In this document: one piece after another, positions 48,937 to 61,900 of the stretch
How positions within the stretch are numbered: the stretch's first letter is position 1
How the letters are laid out: every line of letters begins with the position of its first letter
From: Diploscapter coronatus
Taxonomy: Eukaryota > Nematoda > Chromadorea > Rhabditida > Rhabditidae
Length of the DNA stretch: 64,000 nt
NCBI GenBank assembly: GCA_964036155.1
Contig: OZ038422.1
Span: forward strand, 3,185,201 to 3,249,200
Direction of reading: 5' to 3'
Position numbers and translations under genes: made by a program
Notes under the pieces: model-generated
What the model saw: the letters and a program-made list of their open reading frames with translations, nothing else
Databases searched by the model: none
What the model was told of the DNA's origin: nothing

Positions 48937-51900
48937 GCTATATGAAAAGAATTTATGTCGTGCAATTTATTCTTTGCTTGATTTTAGCAGTGTCTCATTA
49001 ATTACAGAACTTTCCATCACAAATAACCCACAACGATCAGTCACAAATAGTGCATTTTTATTTTATTTTCATCTTTTAAATCTAGCTTGTTGCGGAAATC
49101 CCAAGAGTTTGGTCAAAGTGAATGAAAATGGAGTTATCTCTGGAATGGGATGGACAAATTGATTAGTCGATGAAAAACGCAGTCCGAACGCTCTTTCTTC
49201 TTCCAGGCTTGTTAATCTTCCGTGTTGCTTTTTCCTAGTGCAGAAAATCCTCAGCCGAAGCATTTCAAACCGCAATTTTTTCGGGGATTCGATTTTGCCT
49301 CTGTTGCAATTTTTAATATGATGTTGTTGTTGTTGTTGTAATCCCAGGCAATTAGAATTGGAAATGACTTTTGCGAAATTCACGTAATTGGCGTTCTTCT
49401 TAAAATAGATTTATTTCTATATTGGCAGTGCTGAAATTTTATTCTTTTACAACTCATAAGCTTTTTAATGAAACACAATTTGAATAGGTTTAGATTTGCA
49501 AAGACACAAATCGCATTTGTTTCTTATTTTGTGCGCTAATTGATGAAAATCTCAAGTTCTGCAAGGATAGTCGGCGTTATGTTGCATTTTTTCGACAACT
49601 CTCGCAACAGTTTGGAAATTTGATATATCGAACACTTTTGGCCTTCATGAATCTTCTGAAAGAATCTTAGATCTCATATTGAAGCATATCTTATGAAAAT
49701 CGTCTTCCATATAAAATTTTCTTGATTTTTATGAACGCATATTCTAAAATGCAGCAGATCAAATTTGCGCTCTTCATTTCGCACGTAATTTTTTTGTCAT
49801 TTTTTGCCAATATCATTCTATGTTTAAGCATGCCATACTGAGACTAGCTCAGATATATCATATTTTAATGAAACTACTTGTCAGATATCCTCTGTTTCTA
49901 CGTTGAACGGAACGTTCTCTTCTGCTAGCTGTGTCCAAATAAATATGATATTCCTGGGGAGAGAAAAGATTGCATCAAGTTTGGAAAAAATTCCTGAAAA
50001 ACAAGAAAAAAGTTGGGCAGGCAATTTTTCCTCTGCTCATTTTTCGTGTCTTCGGTTCGTGTTTGCCGTGCATCGCTTATTGCGGTTTTTCATACCGTTC
50101 GTCGGGTTTCTGTTTATCCAGAGACGCTTAGCAATGCATTTACTTGCATGGAAAATATCGCAACGTTTGGTGTTCAATTATTTTTGCTTGACATAAAAAT
50201 TGCAACAACATGACTGCAGAAAGTCACGTTTCTCATTTGGTTTACAAAAAAGTCGAAAATTTAATGAATTTAAACTTGAATTAAGAAAAGGTAAGCTAGG
50301 TTAAAAGTTTCCAAATATGTTGCGATAAATATTCTATGCATTTATGTTGATTTTTTTTGCGAAATATTTTAATTTCCGTTTTAAAATGATCTATTCTAAA
50401 ATATACTTTTGCGAAAAAACCCGAGCGAAGGTTCAAGTTTGCCCAGCTGCTCTCTCGAATTTCAATCTCGATTCCAGATTAACGCGATTCGCGAGATATC
50501 ACCATTTTCGCAGAAACAACTTTCTAGTTTTGATCTTAAAGCCTGAATTTCGCAACATCTTTTCAAATATGATAAATGTCCTCTAAACTTTAGTCTATTC
50601 CTTAGATATTTCAAAAACATTTACATTTTGAAAATCCGTTCATTTTTCATTGGGCATTATTTTATGTTTACATTATTCTTTCTACTAAAGAACACTTATT
50701 TTGAATGAAAATAAACTTTCAAAAATACTTTATCGTTTCCAAATCTGGCCATTTTTCACTTTAATTTATTCATGATTATGTAATCTTTATCAAAGGTCCC
50801 ACATTTCTAACTTATCGATTTCCACAATTTCTCATCCTTCGTCCAAAGATATTTATAGAAAGATAAAAATTTTGAAAATTCATTTTTTCTATTTTACTTT
50901 ATTCTTCGCAAAATTTCTTGTCTTTAATTTGAGCCAGCTATAATTACATTCGAACTACTGAATAATTTGTCACTGTTAGATCAAAGATTTTCAAAAATAT
51001 CTTCGTTTTCGTGTTTACTTTATTCTATGAGGAAGACGTTCCTCCCAACAAATGTTACATGAAAAATGCAGCATCATTAGTTGCGCATTCGAGCGTATTT
51101 CTGCATTGTCTTTAACCTTTCCCTTCATTACTCATGCACATAATTCCACAGAGGCGTTTTTATAAGCTGTCTCGAGCTAAAGAACCTAACCATGCAAGAT
51201 TCCTCCAAAAAATCTCGTCTCATTATGAAACACAGGATCAAGCCTATCCAAATGTTCGACATGATTTTTGGTATTTTACTTTTTAAGCCATATCTAGATA
51301 AAAGCCCACGAATTTCACGCTCTAATAACAAGGAATGGAATGACGAAAAATGGCTGAAAATGGTCATTTGTAGGATGTAAAAATTGCTCGATGTTCCATC
51401 CTCTATGTAGTTTTAACAGCACGTGTCAATCATCTTAGCAGATGCCTTATCAAAACTTTGTGCATCATTCCTGCTTTTTTGCGAGTTGTCAATTTTGGAA
51501 GTCGAAGATAAATGCCTCAAACTTCCTGATATATGCATCCATTTTTATACAGATGTTGTTTTTCTCGCCATTTTATTAAATAAAAAATTATCTGATCACA
51601 TTTCAGCAGAATATGTTCTGTTTGATCTTGCATTTTTATTTTTTTTCCAAATGTTTCAAACTTCCTGACATATGTGTCCATTTTTATATAGATATTGATT
51701 TTCTCGCCATTTTATTAAATAAAAATATCTGATCACACTTCAGCAGAATATGTTCTTTTTGATCTTGCATTTTTTTCCAAATGTTTCAAACCTCCTAATA
51801 TGTTCTTCAGTTTTTATTCAAATGCTCACTCATGTTTATTAATAGCCATGAATCTAAATTTTTCCCGATCACATTTCGATATATCATGCTCTTTGATTTT

Positions 51901-54900
51901 CTTTAAGTTTTTGCTATGTTTCAAATTTTCTGATATGATATGAAAAATTCATAAAATGTTCTTTCCTTCGTTTTTAGTCCATTCTGTAATTATTCTAATT
52001 ACGTTTAAAAGTAGAACTTTATTTTCAGTTTCAAGTTTTTAGTTTTCGGATATGCTTCAAAGTTGTTGATATTTAGATAAGTTTTTCTCCTGTTGCTCCA
52101 CCATAAAAGTGTTTTCTTACCATACAGATTAGCTATCTCATGTTACACCCTTCATGAAATATCGAAATTTACCCCATTTCAATCTTTAGTTTTCTCGTCG
52201 CTATTAGAATCATACTTCCTTCATTCGAATCATCGAAACGAAATTATTCATGCCTTTCTGTTTGCGCTCTCCATCATTTCGCGTATTGCTTGTTATGAAT
52301 AGCCAAAGAAGCATACCTTTATGCGACTATTTCTGACGTTTTCGCCTGTTTTTGCTAAGGTTAGATTAGTCCACGATTGCACACTTTTTCTTCTCGATCT
52401 TCGGATTCTGCTAATCATGTCTTGATATCTTAGGCGTGCTTCAAAAATGATCTTTCACATTTTATTGTGATGCATCCTATATTTAAAATCATTATTACAC
52501 AGGTTAATGCAATCTTCCAATATATCATAATGTCTATTCATATGTTCCAAAGTTTCATGGGGTTTATCCCATGTTCTTAGAAAATGCTCAATCAGTGATT
52601 TGGAATGATATCACATTTTGAAAAAAAACACAGTTGAACTTCAATTGATATGTTTCAAAAGTTCCAAGGAATTCTCTATAGTTTATGCATTGTTCTCTCA
52701 CAAACTTCAGTTAAAGTCTCAAATATCAATTTCGTTTTCACCTGCCATCCTTCATCATATATTAGAACATATCTTTCTTCAATTTACTTCAGAATCTCAT
52801 TTTGGTCGTCCCAGTCAGTTTTTACCTGACATGTTTGATGACGAATAAGTTGTATCCTCTCTGGTTCAAGGCATATTCCATGTTTCATCTCCTCTCATTA
52901 AACTTGCCGTTCCCCGTTCCTAAGTAGCTGCATGCTGAGAGTCTTGTCCTCTGTCCTCAGATCACCCACCGAAATTACGCACGTTGCCTTCCAACTATGT
53001 TTGCATTCATTGTCAGGGCGTATTCAAACGCACTCAACTAAACTTCAAAGGGATTTTGTCGGATATGCAATTTATCCACAAGATGAGAGTGTTTCATAGT
53101 TTACCCAATCTGGCATTCGTTAATCATCAACGTTAATTACATCGAGTCGGTAACACATGATATCATTAATAAGTCTAGTCAATTTCTTCTTCAAAATTCT
53201 ACAGTAGTGTAAATTCGTCATTCATTCAAAAATATATAGGCGATAAGTTATCGAGAAATTGAGAACATATTGTGAGGATTGTACTTTTGTGTGTCCTAAT
53301 CGCCATGAATTCCATTTGTTATTTGAAAAATTTGCAAAATGCCTATTGCTATAATTCATTCAAATTTTGCTAATATTGTAGTATTAACCTCTTTGCCTAA
53401 CACCCATATTCATAAAGTCCAGACAATTCTTGAATAGATAATAGTTCTAAATCTAATTTGTGCTCAGATCCGAAGATTTGCTTAAAATTTCAAAACCTCT
53501 GGAATGTTTTGTCTATGAGTTTTAGACGTGCGATTTTATTTTATCACGATAATCCGTCCTAAGATACTTGCGTAATAAAATCTCCAACGCTCAGTCCAGA
53601 ACTGATTACGCATAAATTAAGTAAATATTCGATATAAGTAATGAATTCGCCTAGATTAAGGCATGCTCTTTGACATTTTATTAACCTTTCTACATAATAA
53701 TTCGTTATGATTGGCGTAGAGTTCGCATAAATAATTAGTTCTAGAACGCAAAAGAAGCTCGAAATATTCCTATTTATTATTTTTAGTTGAGAAAAGTCAG
53801 ATAGTGAGTTCCAAAAACTTCTAGAAGATTTTATTCTTCTATATATTTTATAGAGCAGTTTAGGTTCAGGTAAATCTGATACCTGAACTTGCCATTTTTA
53901 AATAAATTTTCATATCAGCTGTATCTCGAACCTTCGTTCCTATCCATAACGAATTAGTTAAGCTAGTCTAGCCTTTAATGATCAAACATTCAGGCAGTTT
54001 ATTTTTGAATTTCTGAAATTACTTCAATAATAAAATTCAATTTTCAAAATCTTTCAAGTTGCCAATAAATAATTCTTGAAACTAGCTTGCTAAGGGCTTA
54101 ATCTAATCTCATGAAACCCCAAATTTTTATCCCACGCAACATTATTCATCTAAAACCGTTTTTCATATTTTCAAATTTCTAATATTTGGTGAGACTCCGA
54201 AAATCCGCTAATCGTAAAACTAATCCTAATGTCCGTTTTTCCTATCATGTGTTGCGGATAGTTTTTATCTTACTATAAGAAGCCCTAGATTAATTCCAGT
54301 CAATTTAGGCTACGTAACTTCCTTTTGAAATGTATCCAATTTATTAAACCAAGATATTCTTAGTGCTATTTCATAAATTGAATAGAGCGGAATATTTCAT
54401 GATTTCGATTATTATTCCGCAACCTGCCTACTCGGATTCAATAGCGTCGATTTCTTCCTGGAAGTATCTTTCTTTGGTCTTATTTGTCACAAATTTGCTG
54501 CAACTCAAATAAAATCATATTTTCCATCAAACTTATGACAAACTTTGTAACATATATGATTAGAAAGAACGCACATATTCTTCGAGTTTTCAAAAAATCG
54601 TCAATCGAGCAAATTGCTAATTAATTTATTGCAAATTCGTGTAAAATCTTCAAACATATTTAATTTCTAAATTAAAAAGTGCCCATCTTTTTCAAGTCGC
54701 GTGACCATACTCACTGAATCTTATTCTGTTGCAAATTTATGCGCGCTTTCTCCTTGCAAATCAACTTTTCTACGTATCAAATTAGGAATTATTTATCAGG
54801 CCACATTTCTCCGGGTTTTCTTATCTTTGAACCAGTATTGCACAAAATGAATCTAGCCTATAATATCCTTCTCGGCATAAATATCCCTTCATAATACTGT

Positions 54901-54916
54901 CGTGTCTCCTATCGAC
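48937..54916. other. Gene-poor, T-rich spacer with a local tandem duplication
   Basis: No gene supported. It contains a (TTG)n run at about 49,323-49,339 and a tandem duplication at 51,513-51,797. Plus-strand open frames at 49,903-50,196 and 51,423-51,668 are short and unlike any family I know. Confidence 0.5.
51513..51797 (+). repeat. Imperfect tandem duplication, unit about 130-139 bp
   Basis: The phrase CTTCCTGATATATGCATCC, followed by CTCGCCATTTTATTAAATAA and CAGCAGAATATGTTCT, is repeated after about 139 bp with a few changes, and a third partial start (CCTCCTAATATG) follows after a further 130 bp. The units have no shared open frame. Confidence 0.75.
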
Positions 54917-55007
54917 AGGAAAATATTTCCGTCTCCATTCTTTTCACACTATCTCTTACAAGAGTAAAGAAATAGCATGGGAAATGGAGAAGAGAAAACA
55001 TTTTTCT
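54917..55007. repeat. Hairpin element
   Basis: The left arm, reverse-complemented, reads AGATAGTGTGAAAAGAATGG and the right arm AGAAATAGCATGGGAAATGG. Both therefore carry a version of the core shared by other hairpins in this window. It ends about 980 bp upstream of the receptor start codon. Confidence 0.55.
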
Positions 55008-55983
55008 ATGGTTTAGAAGACGCTGTGTTCATAATATGTGGGCCTTTGATTGAATCTTTTTCTAATTTTGGTCAGCGTGTAATGGCACACTAATGTGTTT
55101 TCCATATGTGCGGAATTATAGAGAGTTCTTAACATCGAATCCAAACGGATTTATATTATCCGATTTTCTTGGCTATCTCTAATATTTAGAGGTGTTCCGT
55201 ATTTAATATTCTAGTTAGATGGTCTAAAATAATTTTTAAATTGATTTTTTGCATGAAAATGAACATATTTTATTTTGAATAATATGTCAGATCTAAGGCA
55301 TGTCAATATTATTTATTTATAGCGAAAATTAGATCCAATTTATTTTGAAACATTTCAGAATTCTAGCATAAATAGTTGCATGATCAAATTCTCAAATTTT
55401 CTTTGAAAACTGGTATTTAAGACGATGCTTCGTGTTATAATTTATAATAGTCGATTTAACAACAGTCAACCTACTGTGTTTAAAATTTGAAGTCCAATCT
55501 TACTTTTCGCTGAAACATATTTCAATCCTGCATATTTCACTTTCTAGTAATAACTAATTATAGTGAATTTCTTATTTCATTTAAGATAAACTAGAATATC
55601 GAGAGAAAAAACTATATCTTGATTCATGATACTTTCTTATTGGCTAAAATTATGTTTTCTTTTACGGAGGTCTAGGAATCATCTTCACTTCACTCTGTCA
55701 TATCTAAACTTGTTTGTTCATATCAGGTTAACATAATTCCCAAAGAATGTGTACACCCATATTTTAGCACAGCGTAATTATTATGCGCTAACTCCTCGTA
55801 TTAAAACCCCCGATGAATTATTGCTAGCATATGAGAATAAGAGGAGTATCTAGGTTAATTAAATCTTTTTTTTTGTAAACATCTAACTTCCTGGAATTCG
55901 TAATTGAATATTTTATAGAAATTCGTAATGCTTTTATACCTTTCGTGAGATTTTTTGCTGCAAACATTTATTTTAATTTTTAG
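55008..55983. promoter_or_regulatory. Upstream region of the DMSR-type receptor, with splice acceptor at its end
   Basis: No exon seen. The region ends in TTTTAATTTTTAG immediately before the ATG at 55,984. This is a good splice acceptor, so the message probably receives a spliced leader there or has a non-coding first exon upstream. No specific promoter element was recognised. Confidence 0.45.
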
Positions 55984-58900
55984 ATGAACGAAACCTCGAG
56001 AATTTCAAATAGTTCGATGATTCTGAAGCCTAACGTGTCGACTGAAGTGATGATGACCAACCCGGAAGTCTACGAAGAGGAGTACAATGGAACCGCGTCG
56101 ATAGAGGACTTTATTCTAACGTTTTCTATGGTATGTTTCGAAATTTTTAAAGATTAAAATATCAAATTCGAAAGTAATCATTTTCTCGTTTTTTTTCTTC
56201 TACTAAAAAATAGAAATATCGCTTTCAAAAGTATCCACTAAAATTACGTTTCAACATTTTGACAGCTCCTTTGCATAATATTTAACCTATAGCTCTGAGC
56301 TCGCTTATATGGCTACGTTACAGAATTTCAAGAAAGAATGTTAGCCTGATCATTTTAAGAAAGTATTTTCGAATGCCAACGCTACAACACAAAGGTTAAT
56401 CTTCGCCGCGTTTACATTTCTGCTGCGCTCTAATCTGAAATCGGAAGTTATATCTGCGCTCCAATCTCAAATTGCATCTGTCGGGGTTTTTTTTATAATG
56501 AAATTTAAGCGATTTCGCAAGATGTAAATGCATTTCAAATTTAGACATGAAGTATGAACATTTTAATAGATTTAATGACTAAAATGTTGATCTTACAAAT
56601 TATTAAAAGACCAAGGAAAAATCTTTCTCATTTCTAAAGTTAAGTTTACTTTCGAATTCGGCTGAAATGAATTAGAGCTTTCAATTGCTTAATGCTGACA
56701 TTCATGACCTTCGAAAACAATGAAAATAAAATCCAAATGCTACAAAGAATTCATGATATGCTTTTCATTCTCGACATGACAAATATGTTTCATATTTTAC
56801 CATTATTTATGCCAAAGTCGGGGAGGCGTGCAAAGTGGTGCACGGTTATTTTTAGCGGCTAGAAAAGCAAGAAATACCACACGAAAAGGAGAGACTGACC
56901 TAAAATCATTCTCCCCTAAACTTCGACCTTCAAGATTTCGGCATCAGCAATAGGATAAGTGTATCTCCCAGAAACTTTGATAATGGCTTACCAAATAATA
57001 ATAAATTAAATAAGAGCATAAAATTAGGACAGGTTCAATAATAAATTTCAGTACTATGACGAAATCCATATTCCACTATCGATCTTCATCTGTATATTCG
57101 GCTTCATTTCAAATATCATCAATATTATCGTTCTTACGAGGTAAACATAGACTACTTCGTTTTCATTCAAAAAATCGATTTCTCCAGAAAACGAATGAGA
57201 ACTCCCATCAATATTCTGCTAACGGGTCTTTCTGCAGCTCAATGGTTACTGGCGACTAATTATCTCTTCTTCTTGATACTCGAAAATTATCGAACTCAAT
57301 GGTGAGTAAATTTACGATATGACTTCTTTTTCGAATCCTACTAAGACATCAGCCTCGAAATAAGCAACCTGATTGGACGTTATTTTGAAACATCATAACG
57401 TAAAATGTTTCCGACTTTCATGAAATATCACATGTTCAATTCTCTAATAATCAGATATGTCGCAAGATTTCCAAATAGAACCATAGTTCTGTTTCTTTTC
57501 CAGAAAAATAATTTCAAATCCGAATTTTAGCTACGAAATCTTCTGGAGCAAAACGATGACGTATTATCGATTGGTCAACGTTAATTTGAACGTCGTTTTT
57601 CATACAAGTAAAATTTTTCTCGAGTTAAAAATGCATCAATAATTTTAGCGGCTTTCATGACAACCATTGTGGTTGCGGTATTCCGTTACTGCGCTCTAAA
57701 ATATCCGATTCAAGCCAGTCGATATCTATACAAGTCTCAACTAGCCGTCGTCGCTAACATTACAGTTTGGATTATCGTGCCGATTATTTGCGCACCAGTA
57801 TTTTTCTCGTCGAAAGTAAGTTTCAGAGCCTTATGTCGAGAAAATTTTTTACTCTAAAAACATTTAACCGCTGTTCATGTTTGATAATAACTAATGAAAG
57901 GTACCATTTTGAATTTGTATATTTTTGATTAGGTACATTTTATCAGGAAAAAACAATGGCTAACATTTACAAAGTTTCAAATTCCAATGACAGCCTTTTC
58001 AAACAAATTACGATCTTAATATCTGCTGACAAAACGCAGCATTTCTTTGTTTTAACTAAAATTTGCGCCCCCGTACATATAGATCGAATAACATACCGTG
58101 TTTATCAGCGTACACAAGATAACAAAAATAAGCGAAAAACAGCTCTAATAACGAGATAGCATAATTCTAAAGGGACTTGCTTATTGTGGCTAGCTGATTC
58201 AAAAATATCTAATCTCGAATATAGTGAAAATAGAAATCTTGGCAAGTTTGGCAAAACTCAAATTTTACGAATTGTAAAAAACAACAACATATATGTTTCA
58301 AGTAATTTGAAGTAGAAATATTCAATTTAAAAATAATGTTGTTTCTATATAGCAATATTCAATAAATTTTAAATCGTAAAGCAATCACATCTGACGACAT
58401 TTTCAGGTTATCCAAATCGACCACAGCTCAGTTCTTTGTCAAGGAAACAAAACGATGTCATCTCCACTCTACAATATCGATTTTCAGGTAAACAATCTTT
58501 ATTACTTTCAAATTACGATCATAATCTAGGCCAGTCAAAAGATGGTGTCCGTAGTTTTCTGGATGTTCGGAATTGTTCTGAAAGTTATACCGTCATTTTT
58601 ACTAACTGTGCTATTGATTGCTCTGATTAGGTATGTTGTTAAAATTTTGGCAATTTGAAGCTTTCTTATAACAATGATGAGCAGAAATATGAGTTGCAAA
58701 CAGTAAAAACCGTCACATATGATTTATCTTTCTCAGAACACCTACCAATCTTAAGTTGCATACAAATTTCCTGAAAATTATGGATTTCAAATTTTAGATC
58801 GCTAAATAGTGTTGAAAGACGAAGAAACAAGTGGAAGCGGGAACAATCGGGAAATGGGAACGTGAAACTGACCGGGTCCCAAAAGAAGGCAAAGAATAAG

Positions 58901-61900
58901 TTCGCAAGCAGACCCAGAACCACAAGAATGCTTGTCATCATTCTGTTGCTCTGTGTTATTGTAAGACTTTCAGAAGTTTGACAACTTAGAAATCGCAACT
59001 ACCACACGAGACACTGAGGAATAGTGTAGGAAAGAAAGCCTATCGTCTCATATTCTAACCTAGCCCTATACTATTTCTCCTATGTCTCGTGTCTCATGGT
59101 CTCGCGGTTCCCAAATAGCCTATAAATTTTATGAAAATTAAAGCAAAATTTTAGGTCGAGTTTCCCAATGGACTATTGAATCTATGCGTAGCAATATACG
59201 GAGATGATTTCGGAGTCAGAATTTACAATCCACTAGGAAACCTCATGGAAATGATGACTCTGCTTTATAGGTATATTTCCGAATTTTTGGCGTAGCAAAA
59301 TAAATATTTTGCAAGCAGTAATATTCTTCCTTTTCGTGACGATAAAGTCATTCTGAAGATACTAATTCAGTATCAATTTTTGCAATAATATTCTGATTCG
59401 AATACAATAATCCAACTGTGATATAATACCGTTTTCACCGAAATCTGGCCCCGACTTTCATTTTTCTAGCTTCTCATTCTCTCTCTCTCTCTCACATACA
59501 CACACACACACTTTCAAACATTCTCTCGACGGGTCTAGCTTTGACGTTGAACAAAATAAAGCGACTGTAGCACAGTGGTAGGATATTGGGTTTAGAAAAA
59601 TCATTTGGCCAATGGTCACTATTCTCCTTTGCAACAATTTTACCATATTTGGTCTCAAGAGGTTAGAGAGAAATTGGAATCGAAAGACGACGAATGAGAA
59701 GTGAAAAGAATGAGAGGAGCCAGGGCCAAACTTGGATGAAAAACAGTGTTTATTCATAAGAGTGGATGTCAGGAAAAATCAAAGTCATAAGGAAGGGGTG
59801 CGGAACAGGGGTCCGTCGATTTGGCTGATTTTCACATATATTGTTCAGTTTTTCACGCTGATTATCATGTTGCTATCTATTTTTCATAAAAATTATCGTA
59901 TGCAGGATTACGGTAGCTTCAAGTTTTGACTGACCCGACCTCAGGAAAAAATCATAACTTTCTTATTTCTGAACCAAATCGAATGGGGTTTTCAGCATTG
60001 GATACCCCATGAAAAACTCTACAAATAATGTAACCATGACGAGTCGCTAAAACCACCTGCTTTGGCGGAGAATTAAAATATTCAAAAATGTGACTTTAAC
60101 ATACCCCCAGTTTTTGATTTTTTTCGACCAAAAAGAAGTTCGACCGCCGACCAAATATTAGCCCACGAGAAAGAGGATTCAATTCTGCACAAGATATGAC
60201 CAATTTTGTTAAAAATTAGGGTGACCGAAACCACGAAAAATGCGTCCGAACGTATAAAACAGTGTATTTTCACATAGAGGGAGGGGAACAATCCCCCATA
60301 ACTTCCTTATTTCTGAACCAAATTGAATAATTCTTTTTTTATTTTGTAGATCTTGTCGAGGAGAATATGAGAAAAATAAAAATAAAATTTTTAAAAATTA
60401 ATTTTGGTGGGAAAAAATTAGCCAAAGTTACCCTATATACTTGTACTACGTTTACGCATAAATGACGTTGGAAAAAATTTCTCCTTCCAGTATGTTGTGT
60501 AGAATTACATGGTGAACAACTTTCGTTCCAAGACTTACCTCGAATTCACATTTGTATGAGCTCCAGAATTTTTTAAAGTTCAATGGCTAATTATTGCAAA
60601 GTGCCGTTTTGACAGTAAATTTCAAAAATTCATATCTCTCTGTGTGTGCACAATCTAGAATAAGTTCTGGAGCAAAAGTTGTTCAACTTGAAGAGCTCTA
60701 CAAGATTTCATAGAAGACTCAGATGTTAACTCACATTACGCTTATAAACACAGTACGGGTATATAGGGTAACTTCGGGTAATTTATTCCCTCCGAAATTA
60801 ATTTCTAAAAATTTTCTTTATATTTTTATTTTATTCTCCCACTCAATATCTACAAAATAAAAAAATAATCATTCGATTTAGCTCAAAAATAAGAAAGTTA
60901 TGAGGGGTCAAAGTTGACATTATGAAATAATCACCCTGGTTTTACACGTTCGGGCGCATTTTTCGTGGTTTCGGTCACCCTAATTTTTAATAAAATTGAT
61001 CATATCTTGTGCAGAATTGAATCCTCTTTTTCGTGGGCTAATATTTAGTCGGCGGTCGGACTTCCTTTTGGTCGAAAAAAATCGAAAACTGGAGATATGT
61101 TAAAGTCACATTTTTGAATATTCTATTTTTTCCGCCAAATTAGCGATCGTCGAGATTCATTGTAGTTACATTATTTGAAGAGTTTTTTATGGGCTATTCA
61201 ATGCTGAAAACCCCGTTCGATTTGGTCTAGAAATAAGGAAGTTATGAATTTATTCCTGAGGTCGGGTCTGTTAAAACTTGAAGCTACTGTAATCCTGCAT
61301 ACGATCATTTTTATGAAAAACAAACCACACCATGATCATCAGCGTGAAAAACTGTACTATATATGTGAAAATCAGCCAAATCGACGGACCCCTGTTCCGC
61401 GTCACTTTGAATAATACTGACATTCACTCATAAAGAAGTCCAGAAATTCAATGTATTTGAACTATCTTTCCAAAATTCTCTGGTCTTGGAAATAATGTTA
61501 TTTGCAGTTCCGTGAGTTTCATCCTATATTGCACGATGAGTAACGACTTCCTGACGACGTTTCGGATTCTGTTTCTGCCCTGGACGCTGGAAGGCGGAAG
61601 CAATCAAAATTCCCGGGGAATTCAACCCAACAACTGTAAATCATCCAATTCATTGTTAATGGTTTGCGGTATGCTACACAACAAAATAGATGTCACGTTT
61701 AATTAGCTTATAGATCACTTAAAGTTTGTAAAGCATTGGATAATTTTTAACTTTAAATTGCAAAAAGAATAGATATGACGATTGATATGTAGTTGCATTG
61801 CCAGAATACGTAACACCTTGAAATGACTATTTGGAAACCTCAAGTCTTTAAGCTATGTGAAATAGATGAAAGATGGTAAGGAAAACGATTCTTTTCTCAC

